Under the pieces are notes generated by a model, which saw only the letters and a program-made list of their open reading frames with translations, was not told where the DNA came from and ran no database searches. The position numbers and the translations under genes are program-made. From positions 62,001 through 126,000 of the forward strand of contig JAUJYZ010000195.1 of assembly GCA_033675265.1 (NCBI GenBank): a stretch of DNA of 64,000 bases, written 5' to 3'. Position 1 is the stretch's first letter. Every line of letters begins with the position of its first letter. This stretch comes from Actinostola sp. cb2023 (lineage: Eukaryota; Cnidaria; Anthozoa; Actiniaria; Actinostolidae). Below are positions 14,701-26,155 of the stretch, piece after piece.

Positions 14701-15270
14701 TGCAATCAACTACCCTTTGGCGGACTATGCTACGTACGTGCCCAACTTGTCAACTAAACTCTATGACGTCAAAGGCGTGCCTAACGACAAGTTCACTGCA
14801 GCAAGGTTGGATAATCGAAAGACATCAGAGGTAAGAATAAACATTTTATTACTCAGTTCTTTATCAGAGATAAACTAAAAGACTGATTGCCTGTAACACA
14901 GGTCATGCAAAGGTCTTAATTAGTGTCGGATCATTGATCTTTGCATTGCGCCGACTCAGCTACGCCTCTTGCTTTTACACTTGATAAAAAACGAACTGCG
15001 AGTTTAATAAACTACACTTAATATTTACTTTCACAGGAGCAAATATTTCTTACATTGGCCCTTTCTTCATTTCGCTTTGATCGACTATTTGATTATGGCT
15101 CCAAGTTGCGTCACTCAAAAGCAAGAGACATCGTGAAGTTCTACAAACACAAGCTGGAAATCGACGTCGAGCGAAAGCTGGATCAAAGGAACAGGGACAG
15201 GCTCCGCCAAGGTCACCTGACCTACCCATACTTGGAGCCTAGGTGGTTGACTAATGGCGTACAAGCATAG
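537..15270 (+). CDS. Lipoxygenase, tandem copy 1 (9 visible exons, 5' end outside window)
   Basis: Non-haem iron lipoxygenase, which dioxygenates polyunsaturated fatty acids to hydroperoxides. Exons: 537-897, 1209-1347, 8106-8215, 12334-12529, 12818-13179, 14006-14112, 14335-14419, 14612-14830, 15037-15270; all have GT/AG borders and phases stay open over about 603 codons. Iron ligands seen: His codons 12913 and 12928 in HLDKVH, His 14696 and Asn 14708 in QHSAIN. Other lipoxygenase signatures are QRLAGTNP (exon 2), WMLAKLN (exon 5) and PYYPYRDDGL (exon 6). The Coffa-site residue is Gly (codon 13042), known to favour R stereochemistry. The last residue is Ala (codon 15265), not the usual Ile whose carboxylate binds iron. 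No PLAT domain or catalase-like allene oxide synthase is seen in the window. All nine exons match copy 2 in length. The family call is secure; substrate and product are not known. Confidence 0.93.
3500..3638 (+). mobile_element. Retroposon 3' tail inside the minisatellite (copy A)
   Basis: About 139 bp of non-satellite sequence follows a run of about nine G and ends in AATAAA plus (ATT)n, after which the 20-bp repeat resumes. The polyadenylation-type signal and trinucleotide tail fit the 3' end of a 5'-truncated non-LTR retroposon or SINE. The family is not recognised. Confidence 0.6.
5293..5432 (+). mobile_element. Retroposon 3' tail inside the minisatellite (copy B)
   Basis: Nearly identical to the insert at 3500, exactly 1,793 bp downstream, and again preceded by a G run and followed by the same satellite variants. 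Copy B therefore arose by duplication of the array with the insert in it, not by a second insertion. Confidence 0.6.
6150..6205. repeat. AT-rich microsatellite (TAA)n/(TA)n
   Basis: Short (TAA)n then (TA)n tract directly before the Penelope-like fragment. It marks the 5' junction of that truncated element. Confidence 0.8.
6209..6826 (+). mobile_element. Penelope-like element fragment: C-terminal GIY-YIG endonuclease region
   Basis: An open frame of 205 codons resembles the C-terminal part of Penelope-like retroelement proteins. The N-terminal part (residues ~9-45) has the IDRCFP...KIFNRN...SCMP pattern found after the reverse transcriptase. A Cys-rich stretch (CNCRKKDECPL) follows, then a GIY-YIG-type core with TYVGLT and FKTRWRNHQMSF, and a tail with RCNLC and LNKRNELVSTCRH. 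The reverse transcriptase itself is missing, so this is a 5'-truncated copy. Its frame is intact, so the insertion is probably fairly young. It sits in intron 2 of lipoxygenase copy 1 and has no counterpart in copy 2. The GTG at 6209 is only the edge of the open frame, not a real start. Confidence 0.85.
7254..7462. mobile_element. MITE with ~41-bp terminal inverted repeats
   Basis: The left arm begins GATCCGACTACGAGTACG and the right arm ends with its reverse complement; about 40 of 41 positions pair. The 209-bp element sits in intron 2 of lipoxygenase copy 1. No coding content and no clear target duplication. Confidence 0.8.
7829..7910. repeat. ~24-bp imperfect tandem repeat, about 3 units
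   Basis: Repeats of the pattern GCACTGGTATTACAGATTTTT in intron 2 of lipoxygenase copy 1. No function is suggested. Confidence 0.6.
8242..8471. mobile_element. Harbinger-like MITE (TTA target duplication) with internal tandem repeats
   Basis: Terminal inverted repeats of ~35 bp start AGCCGCATCTACACGAGC and pair with the right end (AGCCGAATCTACACGAGC, reverse strand). TTA flanks both sides (8239-8241 and 8472-8474), matching the TWA duplication of PIF/Harbinger elements. Inside are about three ~57-bp repeats of CTACACGAGCAAG...TTCCTTGACAAGG. Lipoxygenase copy 2 has the empty site at the same place (AATACTTCCGATTCTC), 20-odd bases after the exon 3 donor, so the insertion post-dates the gene duplication. 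Confidence 0.85.
9052..9893. repeat. (TAA)n/(ATC)n compound microsatellite, left arm
   Basis: Alternating blocks of AAT and ATC triplets separated by AACGATAAC. The array is the inner part of the left inverted arm of the 3.1-kb element and mirrors the array at 11194-11775. Confidence 0.95.
9940..10020. repeat. CT-rich (TTTC)n tract
   Basis: Polypyrimidine TTTC/TCTT repeat just upstream of the possible signal-peptide exon. Confidence 0.8.
10097..10204 (+). CDS. Possible orphan signal-peptide first exon
   Basis: ATG at 10097 opens 36 codons that read as a classical secretory signal: Met-Val-Arg, a hydrophobic core (FAFLSFILVFLC), a VSEA-type cleavage region, then a polar stretch with KKVHVK. 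A consensus donor GTAAGC follows at 10205. The exon ends in phase 0, the same phase in which exon 4 of lipoxygenase copy 1 begins 2.1 kb downstream, so splicing to it would keep frame. It lies in the unique centre of the palindromic element and could be a captured host exon. No transcript evidence is available; chance remains possible. Confidence 0.35.
11194..11775. repeat. (ATT)n/(GAT)n compound microsatellite, right arm
   Basis: Inverted counterpart of the left array at 9052-9893, ending in a long (ATT)n run. The two arrays could form a very long hairpin. Confidence 0.95.
13502..13531. repeat. Poly(T) run in intron 5 of lipoxygenase copy 1
   Basis: A ~20-nt T run in a diverged stretch that is absent from the matching intron of copy 2. 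It may be part of an old insertion. Confidence 0.5.
13703..13843. mobile_element. Hairpin MITE family A, copy 1
   Basis: Inverted arms GGTAATTGAACTTCGTG... and ...TTCTATTACC contain GTGCAATTTTGGTCTGAAATCA and its reverse complement. A second member lies at 18447-18587. The related flanking sequence TTCAAAATG.ATAT is also shared, so the true element may be longer. Confidence 0.7.
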
Positions 15271-15755
15271 TAAACCAGTCAAGGCAATCTCATCGTTAAT
15301 AAATACCAGTATATCATCTTAAAGATCCATCTTGAGAAAAAGTACTTTTAGAGTATTCTGGAATTTTAATTTTGCATTGAAAGTAGCAGCCATCTTGATT
15401 TGTGTTGACGTAACACGGCCAATCCACCAGTTGTTCGCATTCAAACATAGTTTCCAATCGCTAAAACATGATCACAAAGTTCTGGATCGGTTTAATAACA
15501 TCAACAAAATCTGTAATATCCAACATTTTGCAAATATGTGACGTCATCAAAAATCCAAGATGGCGGCTCCAGACACTCAATGCGATTTTTAAAAATGAAA
15601 ACATATACTTGAAGTGAGATTTATCGAGATAAATCTATAATTAGACATACTGGGATTAATTTGAGTGGTATTTGTTTGAACATATCAGCTGCGGGATTCC
15701 CTTTAAGAATAAATAATTTAATCATAAAGGATAATTATAACTAATAAGGCTTGGG
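15271..15755. other. Copy-1-specific ~480-bp insert at the lipoxygenase stop codon
   Basis: The two lipoxygenase copies align up to the stop codon and again from GACGTGTTCTTTCC onward, but copy 1 has about 480 extra bases starting within 1-2 nt of the stop. The stop is TAG in copy 1 and TAA in copy 2. No coding content is seen. It is either an insertion in copy 1 or a deletion in copy 2; no terminal repeats settle this. Confidence 0.6.
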
Positions 15756-15938
15756 GAAAAGACGTGTTCTTTCCTGACCAGATAAAATGCTCAAACGTTA
15801 AAATTTGCAAGACAAGATTGTTTTAGGCAAAACTGTATTAGTCGATAGAACAACTTGTTGTTAAATTAAAGCCGTTAAAATATTACATTACACAATCAGT
15901 AAAATAATCATCAAGTAGTTAATGAGATGCCTGTGCTC

Positions 15939-15944
15939 AATAAA
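15939..15944 (+). terminator. Polyadenylation signal of lipoxygenase copy 1
   Basis: AATAAA about 670 nt after the stop codon, in a 3' flank conserved with copy 2 (signal at 34569). Conservation of this flank supports its being 3' UTR. Confidence 0.55.
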
Positions 15945-16007
15945 AGGAAGTACAAAAAAATCAGCGTTGGTTTTACTAAGTATGATGGAACGATAATGAT
16001 AACAATT

Positions 16008-17084
<1,077 letters not shown>

Positions 17085-17221
17085 ACTTTATTTACTTGTC
17101 AAAATGTAATAGCTGAGGGGAAAATCCCTCTACTAATAGGGGATACCTAAAATGATGATGACGATGATTGATGATCATTGTATGAGCAGACAATTTAGCT
17201 TGGTTGTCGTGATAATGAAAA

Positions 17222-17370
17222 CTAGGCCAGAGGACCGCAGCTGAGTTGCTTTAAAGGAGGTTAATTTTGGGTCTTTAGGGAAGTCTGCATGATTCAAAGG
17301 GGGTTTGTTTGGTTCTTCAGTGGAATCTGCATTATGCAAAGGGGGTTCGGTTGGGTCTTCCAAACAAATT
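17222..17370 (-). repeat. 42-bp minisatellite, ~3 units, 3' flank of lipoxygenase copy 1
   Basis: Degenerate units of TTCAAAGGGGGTTTGTTTGG with GTCTTCAGGGAAGTCTGCATGA. The same array has about nine units after copy 2 (34757-35153). The minus strand stays open (17175-17393) because the unit is a multiple of three. This sequence shows that the tandem duplication extended at least 2 kb past the lipoxygenase stop. Confidence 0.8.
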
Positions 17371-17779
17371 ACAAAGCTACCATTAATTCCCAAATCGCAC
17401 CTTTTTGAGCTCTATATCGCACCAATTTGAACAGCCAATGAAATTGCAGGAACAACATAAAACAGGCAATCAGAATACAGGAAAAAAACAGGAAAATAAA
17501 TGAACAGGAAAGACTTTGGATTTTACCACAACAAATCTTTCATATTTTACAAAACAAATGGATGACTTTTTCAACTTACAGTTTTTTATTGATGACTATT
17601 CCCTCTTTCAAGCTGAAGAGGCACTGAATGTGAATGATTATCCGTCATTTGACATCCATTTGGATTCAGAAAATGCAGAATAAACTAGCTACCAAAACAG
17701 GTCCAAAACAAGCGAACAAGCTCCGGTAACTCCTAGTCGTAGTGAGTCCATTCCTGAATTTGTGATTGGAAAAACAGTT

Positions 17780-18180
17780 CGTGTTTAATTCTACACAAGC
17801 CAAGATATTGATGAATTAAAGTCTCGGGCCATTAACAAGAAGACTAAAACCATTTCACAAAGCAATCGCTTTCTGTGTTTGAAAATTGGTGCAAGACGTC
17901 CAACAATCTTGGCATTGAAATCAACATTGACAACAAAATGGCGCCTGTTGTAGTTTTGACCTCGACAAGACTCTCACTCGATCAGTTCTATGCAGAAGTC
18001 AAATGCAAGGACGGCGAAGACAATGAGCCACAATCACTAAGAATTATGCAGAGTGCCATTGAGCATCGTTTGAAGTAGAATAATTATCCTGTGAGCGTAG
18101 CATTTATTGTAAAATGTCCAGGGAATTGCACGGCTCGGCAAATCCTCAACACGAAGGTCATATACGACAGCAGGGTAAGT
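17780..18180 (+). pseudogene. Crypton-like (KIAA1958/DUF3504-type) fragment, decayed
   Basis: A broken reading frame contains FENWCKTSNN, then STRLSLDQFYAEVKCKDG, EDNEPQSLRIMQSAIEHRLK and, after an in-frame stop, NNYPVSV. The order W...L..FY.EV...DG..YEP.SL..M...I.R.L matches the N-terminal core-binding region of the Crypton-derived tyrosine-recombinase family (KIAA1958-like). The catalytic domain is missing. The family call is from motif order only. Confidence 0.5.
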
Positions 18181-18446
18181 GATCCCAAAACTACACCAGC
18201 TGTACGTTCAATTACTACTCAAAAGAACAACCAGCAACGGTAAAAAAGCGATGTTGGGCTTTTGTCTGTGATTCTGACGACGAGAAAGAGAATAAAGAAG
18301 GACTAATTTGTACCCAAGTAAACAGTGCTCAATCGTTCATTGCGCACTATACTCATCACGTGACATTTTCCTGTAAATATATAAAATCGTTGTTTATGTT
18401 TTCCGGCATGGAATGAGTGTAAATTTCAAAATGGATATAATTAAGT

Positions 18447-18587
18447 GGTAATTGAACTTCGTGTCGTGCAATTTTGGTCTGAAATCAAACTTGCAATTAT
18501 AAATCGCACTCCCGCTACGCGGTCGTGCGATTTTGTAATCGCGCGTTTGATTTCAGACCAAATTGCACTCCACTCAGTTCAATTACC
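18447..18587. mobile_element. Hairpin MITE family A, copy 2
   Basis: Close to the element at 13703-13843 over both arms (GTAATTGAACTTCGTGTCGT and TCAGACCAAATTGCACTCCA). The loop differs by CGCGCG/ACTCGT-type changes. Confidence 0.7.
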
Positions 18588-18686
18588 ATTATAAATCGCA
18601 CCATGTTTAACCAATCAGATTACAGGAAATGCTAGTGATTTCAAAATGGATATAATTAAGGTATCAGGATATGTTTTTTTAGCAAA

Positions 18687-19635
18687 AAAAGGGGAGGAGG
18701 GAAGAGGGGAAGGAGAGCCTGTAAACATTCTTCAGAGAAAACTGTTCCATGATACCAGAATCTGGTATCAGCCTCTGATTGGTCAATTTTGTGACAACTG
18801 ACATTTTGACATTCAGCATGCCCTGTATATGAGCAAGTACAACTGTAAACAAAATGAGAGAACGAGTTTGAAGGAGTGTTACTAGTCTTAAAAGCGAGCA
18901 GAAAGCCTGTATAATGTCTACTGCAAGGAAAAACGATGACTTGGGTCGAACTTGGGGTATTCTTCCTACGGGATTCGTGAACGTTTTATATTCCAACTTC
19001 TGCTATGCGTTTTGCCGGAAAGAACCGGAGCGATGTCGATCGCGCAAAGCAGACCAAAGCAACCGTCATTAATACGCCACTCATCTCAATAATGAACTGA
19101 CCAAGTCAGCCATCCAAACAACCGTCCCTGAGCATGAAAGCAATCGCTTTCGAAGATGAGAAAGAGCTGCGAAGCAAGGATTTCGAAGTGGATGTTATTT
19201 ATTATTTTCTCTTCGCTGTTTGACCCATTACAGTATTTGCCAAGCACGTTTTAAAACAGCACAGAACTGTACTGGATACTCTTCTCCTCTTTGAAAGGGG
19301 AATTACATGTAAAGCCAAGTTTTCTATTAAAGACGTTAGAAATTTTCACTGTCTGTGTAGGAGCCGTTGGAAGCTCAGCTTTCAGTCTGTTGTTTCTTCA
19401 AACAGAATATATCGAGTAGGGTCGACTCTTGTGTTGAACGCTAACATCTGTATTTCGCTCGTTTATTCGTTGTATTTTATTATGCTTCACGTGCATGGTT
19501 AACTTCGAGCGAGCTGTCAAACTCACATGCAAATTGATCGACGTGACGGAAATCATTAGGGGGCGGAACAGTTTTCTCTGAAGAATGTTTACAGGCTCTC
19601 CCTCCTCTCCTCCCCTCCTCCCCAGTCCCCCTCCC
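18687..19635. mobile_element. Inverted-repeat element with ~60-bp purine-rich ends
   Basis: Left end GGAGAGCCTGTAAACATTCT (near 18712) with upstream GGGGAGGAGGG pairs with AGAATGTTTACAGGCTCTCC (near 19580) and downstream CTCCTCCCC. The ~0.95-kb interior has no recognised gene; the open frames in it are short and unrelated to known families. Confidence 0.6.
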
Positions 19636-19640
19636 TTTCC

Positions 19641-20669
<1,029 letters not shown>

Positions 20670-20765
20670 ATCTGAATGTTAATAGGTAATGATTGAATTG
20701 CATTTCCACACCGATATGAGTGAGAGCAGACACTGAGGGTGGTCACTACCAGAGGTTTGTTTACG

Positions 20766-21018
20766 TCCCCAGTGGTTCTTTTACGTCGTTTACTCGAACT
20801 CGTAGTCTAATTGTTAAATAATAGTGTGGAGAGACGGGACCGCCATTTACGTGATCATCCGAGCCACGTGAAGGTCTAACCATTTGTAGATGTAATTACA
20901 AAGGCAGCACCTTCTCCTCAATTATTTTAAGACCCTGCAGAGTAATGGTTCGGCCGGGACTCGAACCACGAACCTCCCGCACAATAGACCGGTACTCAAC
21001 CAACTGAGCCAACCGGAC
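20766..21018 (-). mobile_element. tRNA-derived SINE
   Basis: On the minus strand the head reads CCGGTTGGCTCAGTTGGTTG (A-box region) and, after ~30 nt, GGTTCGAGTCCCGGCC (B box), as in a tRNA. It is followed by a non-tRNA body with TGCTGCCTTTGTAATTACAT. This head-body structure is typical of tRNA-derived SINEs, which are abundant in cnidarians. The tRNA cannot be a functional gene: the anticodon arm and the 3' acceptor do not pair properly. Confidence 0.85.
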
Positions 21019-22177
21019 GACCAAATATTGGTCTTGGATTCTCGTTTCTTCTTCGAGATTTTCAATAATGAATTTTCTTTACAACGGTTACAAAAAATTC
21101 AAACTTGACAACATTCGTAGTACGACGACTCAAAAACTGAGTTGAAATCAGAAATGTATTTTACTGCCATTTTCAACACGAAGTGGATGGTTTTGTGTCC
21201 AGCTCTTTGTTCGTTTTCCTCAACCGGTGCCGGACCGTGTACAAACAAAATATTTTTATATCAAAAGTTCAGCCAATAAAACCCAAGATCCCAGTCATAA
21301 AACCATAGAATTTGAGTCTAAAACAAAACATTACGCACGGTCAATGTTACGTGATGGGCCTACTCAACATCCATGCTGGCTTCTCTGTCAGGCCCTTTGA
21401 AGCTTGCCGGTCTTCATAACCATTATTTTCTGTTAACTATGGTATGAGTAAAATAAGAAGGCCTAACGTATGAAGCAGTCTCTACTAGTTCAACCGCTGG
21501 TTTCTATTAATCTTCGACTTGGCGTCATTGTTTGATCAGAGTCCCCGTCCTCTATTAACTCTGGTTTGGTCGCTGAATAGAACTGTAAAACAATCTATAG
21601 ACCGAATTCGTAATGGCTGCTTCTAATTTGCATAAAAGCCAGAAAATATCATTATGGGAAAAGTAAATATTTGGTATGATAGAATGTGATTATGTAAATA
21701 CTATGTGTGTGTTTTGAAGCCAAATAATAAATCCTTGAGAAGATATGAACATTTGAAATTGTGAAATTGCACCAAAACGAGGCTTTTTAGGACTTACTTG
21801 AAAAATACATACAAAACTCTCTATTCATGATCTGTCATTACTCCGATGATATTTTGTCTACAGCAAAAAAGCTTTCCAAATATGTTTATTTCTAGATACT
21901 GTTTTAGATGACAGTGATCATTTGTACCAGGAACGTATCGTATCGCCAAACTAAAAACACGCCATTATATTATGAATTCGGTATATTGTCAGTCAGATTG
22001 GGTCTGAACGAAAGTCGCCTCACATGGTCTGAATGCACGGATCTCGCCATCAGACCGCTTGCCTCGAAGGCCCGTTTCAAACGGCGATCTTAGCAACAAA
22101 GAAAAAGTAAAAAGGAACAAATATGTATAATTAATACGCGATCTCGCTTGTTTGATCGACTCTCGGAGTGGTTTCAA
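21019..22177. other. Unassigned spacer
   Basis: No gene, RNA or strong repeat seen over about 1.15 kb. Confidence 0.5.
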
Positions 22178-22186
22178 TAAACCTTT

Positions 22187-22922
22187 CATTCTCGTACCCA
22201 GAGCCCACTCCTCATTTGGTTCGTCGCTGGCTCTGGGATACCCTGAAATTTTAGCGAATTTCATTGGCTGTTGAAATCAACAATGAATGATCGTATTTGA
22301 TTGGTCCATGAGATAAACAAAGATTCAAACTTGCAAAGCGAACGAAGCGAATGACAGCGACGGTTGTAGTAATTTCAAACAATATTATTTTCAAAAACTA
22401 TATACCTTTTTTGAATAGTAAATCAATGGAAATGAGTGACTCATTGACTGTGTAGACATAAATTCGTAAAGGGAGATCTAACAATACAATACTAACGGCT
22501 ACAGATACAATTGATCGTACGGCGCTTTGAGTATTCAAAGGAATATTTTTATAATTCAAGAGAAACAATAACAAAGCGGAAGACAGGAAGGTTCACATGC
22601 AAGATTATATTAGAACATGTATTTATCGTCCAGCCTTTATCGCAACAGAGCCAGAGAAGAACCGGTGATGAACGTCGAAGGGATTTTAAACGGCTACACG
22701 AAGATAAATGTACAAACTTGTGTACTTGTTACATTGTTTGAATATTCAAACCAACGTGAACACTACGTAGCCAGTAGACTCTTCCACAGTACCCGCTCTC
22801 AGCGGTCTTTAGTATGAGCATGCGCTCTGACGACTTGGTCGTCAAAATTTGACGACCGAGCAACAGGGTTTCCCAGAGCCAGCGACGAACCAAATGAGGA
22901 GTGGGCTCTGGGTACGAGAATG
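22187..22922. mobile_element. 736-bp MULE-type MITE with 9-bp target duplication
   Basis: Ends are inverted repeats of ~55 bp starting CATTCTCGTACCCAGAGCCC and ending with the reverse complement. TAAACCTTT occurs immediately on both sides (22178-22186 and 22923-22931), a perfect 9-bp duplication. Nine bases is typical of Mutator-like elements. The interior has no transposase. Confidence 0.9.
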
Positions 22923-22931
22923 TAAACCTTT

Positions 22932-25212
22932 CTCATACTCATTAATTATTCATGCGCTATTAGGCCAATGGGAGCTGTCCATTTGGTCAGGTGCATGGAC
23001 CTTTATTCCCCCATAAAGGTTCATCAAACTAAAAGTCGGGGGCGGTTTTGAATGTCTCAGGGGAGTGCGGGGCTGATATACGTGCTGATTCGTGCACTTG
23101 TGCTTGATGAACCGTAATAGATATAGAACTGTTTAATAAACATGAGTGTTTTATCAGAGATAAAAATATACCACTTTGTGGTATATTTTGCACTGGAAGG
23201 TACCGAATCTTCAATAATTTTCTTCTGCTGTTCAGAAGTTCGTGCCTTCCTAAAGCGCTGCATCTTCGTTGTGACGCGCGCAAAAAGACAGCAGAAACTC
23301 GATCTAAAGTCTAACAGCAAAATCTAAATCACAATGCATTGATGATTCTTGAACAAAGAAAGCTATTTACAAATGGTAACACTAATGATGATATTCAACG
23401 CAAATATGTTGAAACTGAGCCTCCTGAGATTTATTTTCTTTAGAAACAATACATAGTGTATTGTTCTTTAATTTCCATTCATGAAACTCATATTTAAAAA
23501 CTTAGACAACAAATGTGACAGCAAATTATGCTATAAATTATACTTAAAGAACACTTTTCATCAAAGTCTTAAATGAAATGATTGATAAATGTTCAGCACT
23601 ATGCTGATGGGTTTTAGAAGTCATTTAAAAAACTCGCATTTCGTGTTTTATCATGGGATATAAACACTCGGGCTACGCCCCCATGATAAAACACTCCTGT
23701 TCGTTTTTTAAATCTCACATTGAATTCGTTTGCCACTCCCTTTCAATATTTGTTGAACAAACGCATGCACGTCATATCAACGTTTCGCCACCATGTCTAT
23801 TGTTCACGGAGTCTCTTGGGACACACCCTTTTTTCCATGTTGAATACTTTTGCCACCAAAAAGCTTGCAACAACATTCAAGTTCTTCCTTCGATTTCACA
23901 TCACCGAGAAGTCAGTTGAAAAAAACGAGGCGCAACCGTTTTCTAAACTGACTTCAAGGTGTTTTGAAATTGCAGAAAAAATTCTTTCTCGTGTTTGATA
24001 TAGCTTCTCAAACCATTAATAATTCTTGAAGAAATTTAAAAGTTAATTAAAGTTGACCAAGTTGTAAGCTAATTATGATGACATTTTCAGACCGCATTCA
24101 CGGTAGTGATTTCCTGTATTTTGTCCTCGTGAATAATAATAATAATTCTTAATGAGTTTGAGAATGAACGCTGAAACTGTTTGTGGCCTGCACCTTTAGG
24201 CCCTGTCATGGCATATACTAATTAATGCATTTTTGAACACCTCCGTTTTTGCCGCCATTATGCACCAAAACGATGCGTTTTTGAAAACCTCCCTTTCTCT
24301 GTGTAAATATAGATTGTTCATTATTTTTTTGGTTCCGTAAATAGTTTTTTTGTACTTCAATCATTATCGTTTTTGTTCATAGCATGAATTTCATAAACCC
24401 GTGAAATATTGCTATTGGTCTAACACACATTAACACACCCTAATACCATTGTGTTGTTTCGTTTTCATTTGACTATATTATACAATCACTAAAATAGTTT
24501 GTTTCACGAGTCCCTTAGGAGTTTGTAAACTAGATTATAAGAAAGACCTTCATGTAAATTTGTTCAGTTACAACTTGAACAACCAATTCGACCAGTTACC
24601 TGCAGCACAACGTAAGTCTTATTTCACTTGTATCTTTGATTCTCATGTCAGTTACAGCGTTAGTATATATGTCGGTATATTCGTACGTATTCGTTCGAGT
24701 TAAATGTGCAGGTCTAGTAATACTTTTACCGTTTGCAAGGAGAGGAATCAAACTTGGCATCACTCGAGTCTGAAAGGGTTCAAATAATGTCGGTGAAGTC
24801 GCTTGATAAATGTTCTTAACTTAGAATAAATTCGATTAATGTTCTCGAAATTAAAATATGATAATTGGTTTCAATGTCCCTCAGTCGATTTCAAAAACAC
24901 TTGTACTTTTTAAATGAAATAGAATCCAAATATACCTTCATTTGGAAGACGATTTTGAGCTAAAATGTATCGTCCATACCATGATACCATGGCTGGAGTG
25001 ATTGTACGTCGATAAAAAGGTGAACAATGCTTGTTGTTTTCCTCAGGTTGATTTGAAGAATGGTATCCAGTAGTATATTCCCGCTGGTAATCATTGGATT
25101 GATGGTCGTCGCCAGGTACGTGAAATAACGGGGGTTTAAATTAAAGATTACATTAACTACTTTCGATCCATTCGATTGCTTTATTTTATATGACGTATAG
25201 TTCAGTTTCTGG
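22932..25212. other. Spacer with decayed hairpin repeats
   Basis: Contains the hairpin at 23643-23694 and short open frames without recognised domains. A possible donor (GTAAGT at 24612) closes an open stretch with no identifiable homology; not called as an exon. Confidence 0.45.
23643..23694. repeat. Hairpin repeat, 15-bp perfect stem
   Basis: GTGTTTTATCATGGG pairs with CCCATGATAAAACAC across a 22-nt loop. It is probably the core of a larger decayed MITE. Confidence 0.7.
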
Positions 25213-25530
25213 TTGCTCCAGGAATTTCTCAAGAGCGCGCTCACACTACTAAGTAGTTCAGTTAGTAGCACAATAGCAGCACCAGTAGTAACTATGCACT
25301 CATCTCCATATCATGAGATATCGCGAAGGGTACCAGCCTACCTAGAGCACTTCTCCAACGATATTATACGTAAAAAACTGAAAACACATTCGTTGTTAAA
25401 TAAGAAAGTGCGTAGAGTGTTTCTTCCACGTTTTATTAAATTTGTGATACAGCCGATCATTCGCACTACTAGTGCATCTTCGGGGATAAAGCCTCAACGG
25501 AATCAATTCAAATATAAACTATATCAGTAG
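25213..25530 (+). CDS. Unrecognised open frame between the lipoxygenase copies
   Basis: A 105-codon open frame, Ser-rich at first then basic (RRVFLPRFIKFV). It has no motif I recognise, and an equally long frame on the minus strand (24960-25271) overlaps it. It lies ~630 nt upstream of the first exon found for lipoxygenase copy 2 and could contain a 5' exon of that gene, but no splice donor in the needed phase was found. Confidence 0.15.
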   Translation: MLQEFLKSALTLLSSSVSSTIAAPVVTMHSSPYHEISRRVPAYLEHFSNDIIRKKLKTHSLLNKKVRRVFLPRFIKFVIQPIIRTTSASSGIKPQRNQFKYKLYQ

Positions 25531-25618
25531 TATGCGCGTGCAAATGTGATAGTAGGAATGGACCAATGAGAGCCAAGTATCTACTTATGTACACAGAAAA
25601 AAACCTAGAGTATATATT

Positions 25619-25758
25619 GGTGGTTTGCAATACACGTCACGGCGGCCATCTTGGTTGAACTTCAACAAAAGATTGCTCATTAGTGTCTGTTGTTTGTTCA
25701 ACCAACATGGCCGCCGTGTCTTTATCTCTTGATTCTCAAGGGATGGATTGCAAACCAA
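25619..25758. mobile_element. Short hairpin MITE
   Basis: Arms TGGTTTGCAAT...CGGCGGCCAT..TGGTTGAAC and GTTCAACCAACATGGCCGCC...ATTGCAAACCA are inverted copies. About 140 bp, no coding content. Confidence 0.65.
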
Positions 25759-25836
25759 GGATAGCGTAGCCTGAGGTCTTGAAGTTCAATGAAAATCCGA
25801 GCCCATAGTTTTGAACGGGTTTAATAACCAGCCACG

Positions 25837-25954
25837 CCCCAATTCTATTGTTTTAATGGCAGACAATGTGTAATTAATCAAATGCCGTCCCTGGATTTAA
25901 GAATGTAGGTCTTGGTCTGGATTTCAAAACCTACATAAAACAATAGAATTGGGG
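25837..25954. mobile_element. Short hairpin MITE
   Basis: Perfect 19-bp ends CCCCAATTCTATTGTTTTA and TAAAACAATAGAATTGGGG, 118 bp in all, lying ~200 bp upstream of the first exon found for lipoxygenase copy 2. Confidence 0.8.
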
Positions 25955-26155
25955 TGTATCAGGTTTCTAACTCCCATGTATAAAGCAGGAGACACCTTCA
26001 AACTTACTAGTTGACGTTTTCAATCTAAGGAATATTGTTTTATATGATCGTCGACGTTTGTGGGGGTAAATAGACAGTCCAAGATCTTCTTTATACAGTA
26101 CTATACAGTGCATGCTATTCAATTGCTCTTGTTTACGTGACTTTCTACTTTGCAG

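Noticed and set aside
537..15270. Allene oxide synthase-lipoxygenase fusion as in some corals
   Set aside because: No catalase-like haem domain is seen in either copy within the window; an upstream exon of copy 1 outside the window cannot be checked.
20940..21018. Functional tRNA gene on the minus strand, and likewise at 27884-27941
   Set aside because: A and B boxes are present, but the acceptor and anticodon arms do not pair; both continue into SINE bodies.
24470..24612. Possible upstream exon of lipoxygenase copy 2 ending at a GTAAGT donor
   Set aside because: The open frame there ends in phase 1, whereas the next exon needs phase 2, and its residues match nothing recognised.
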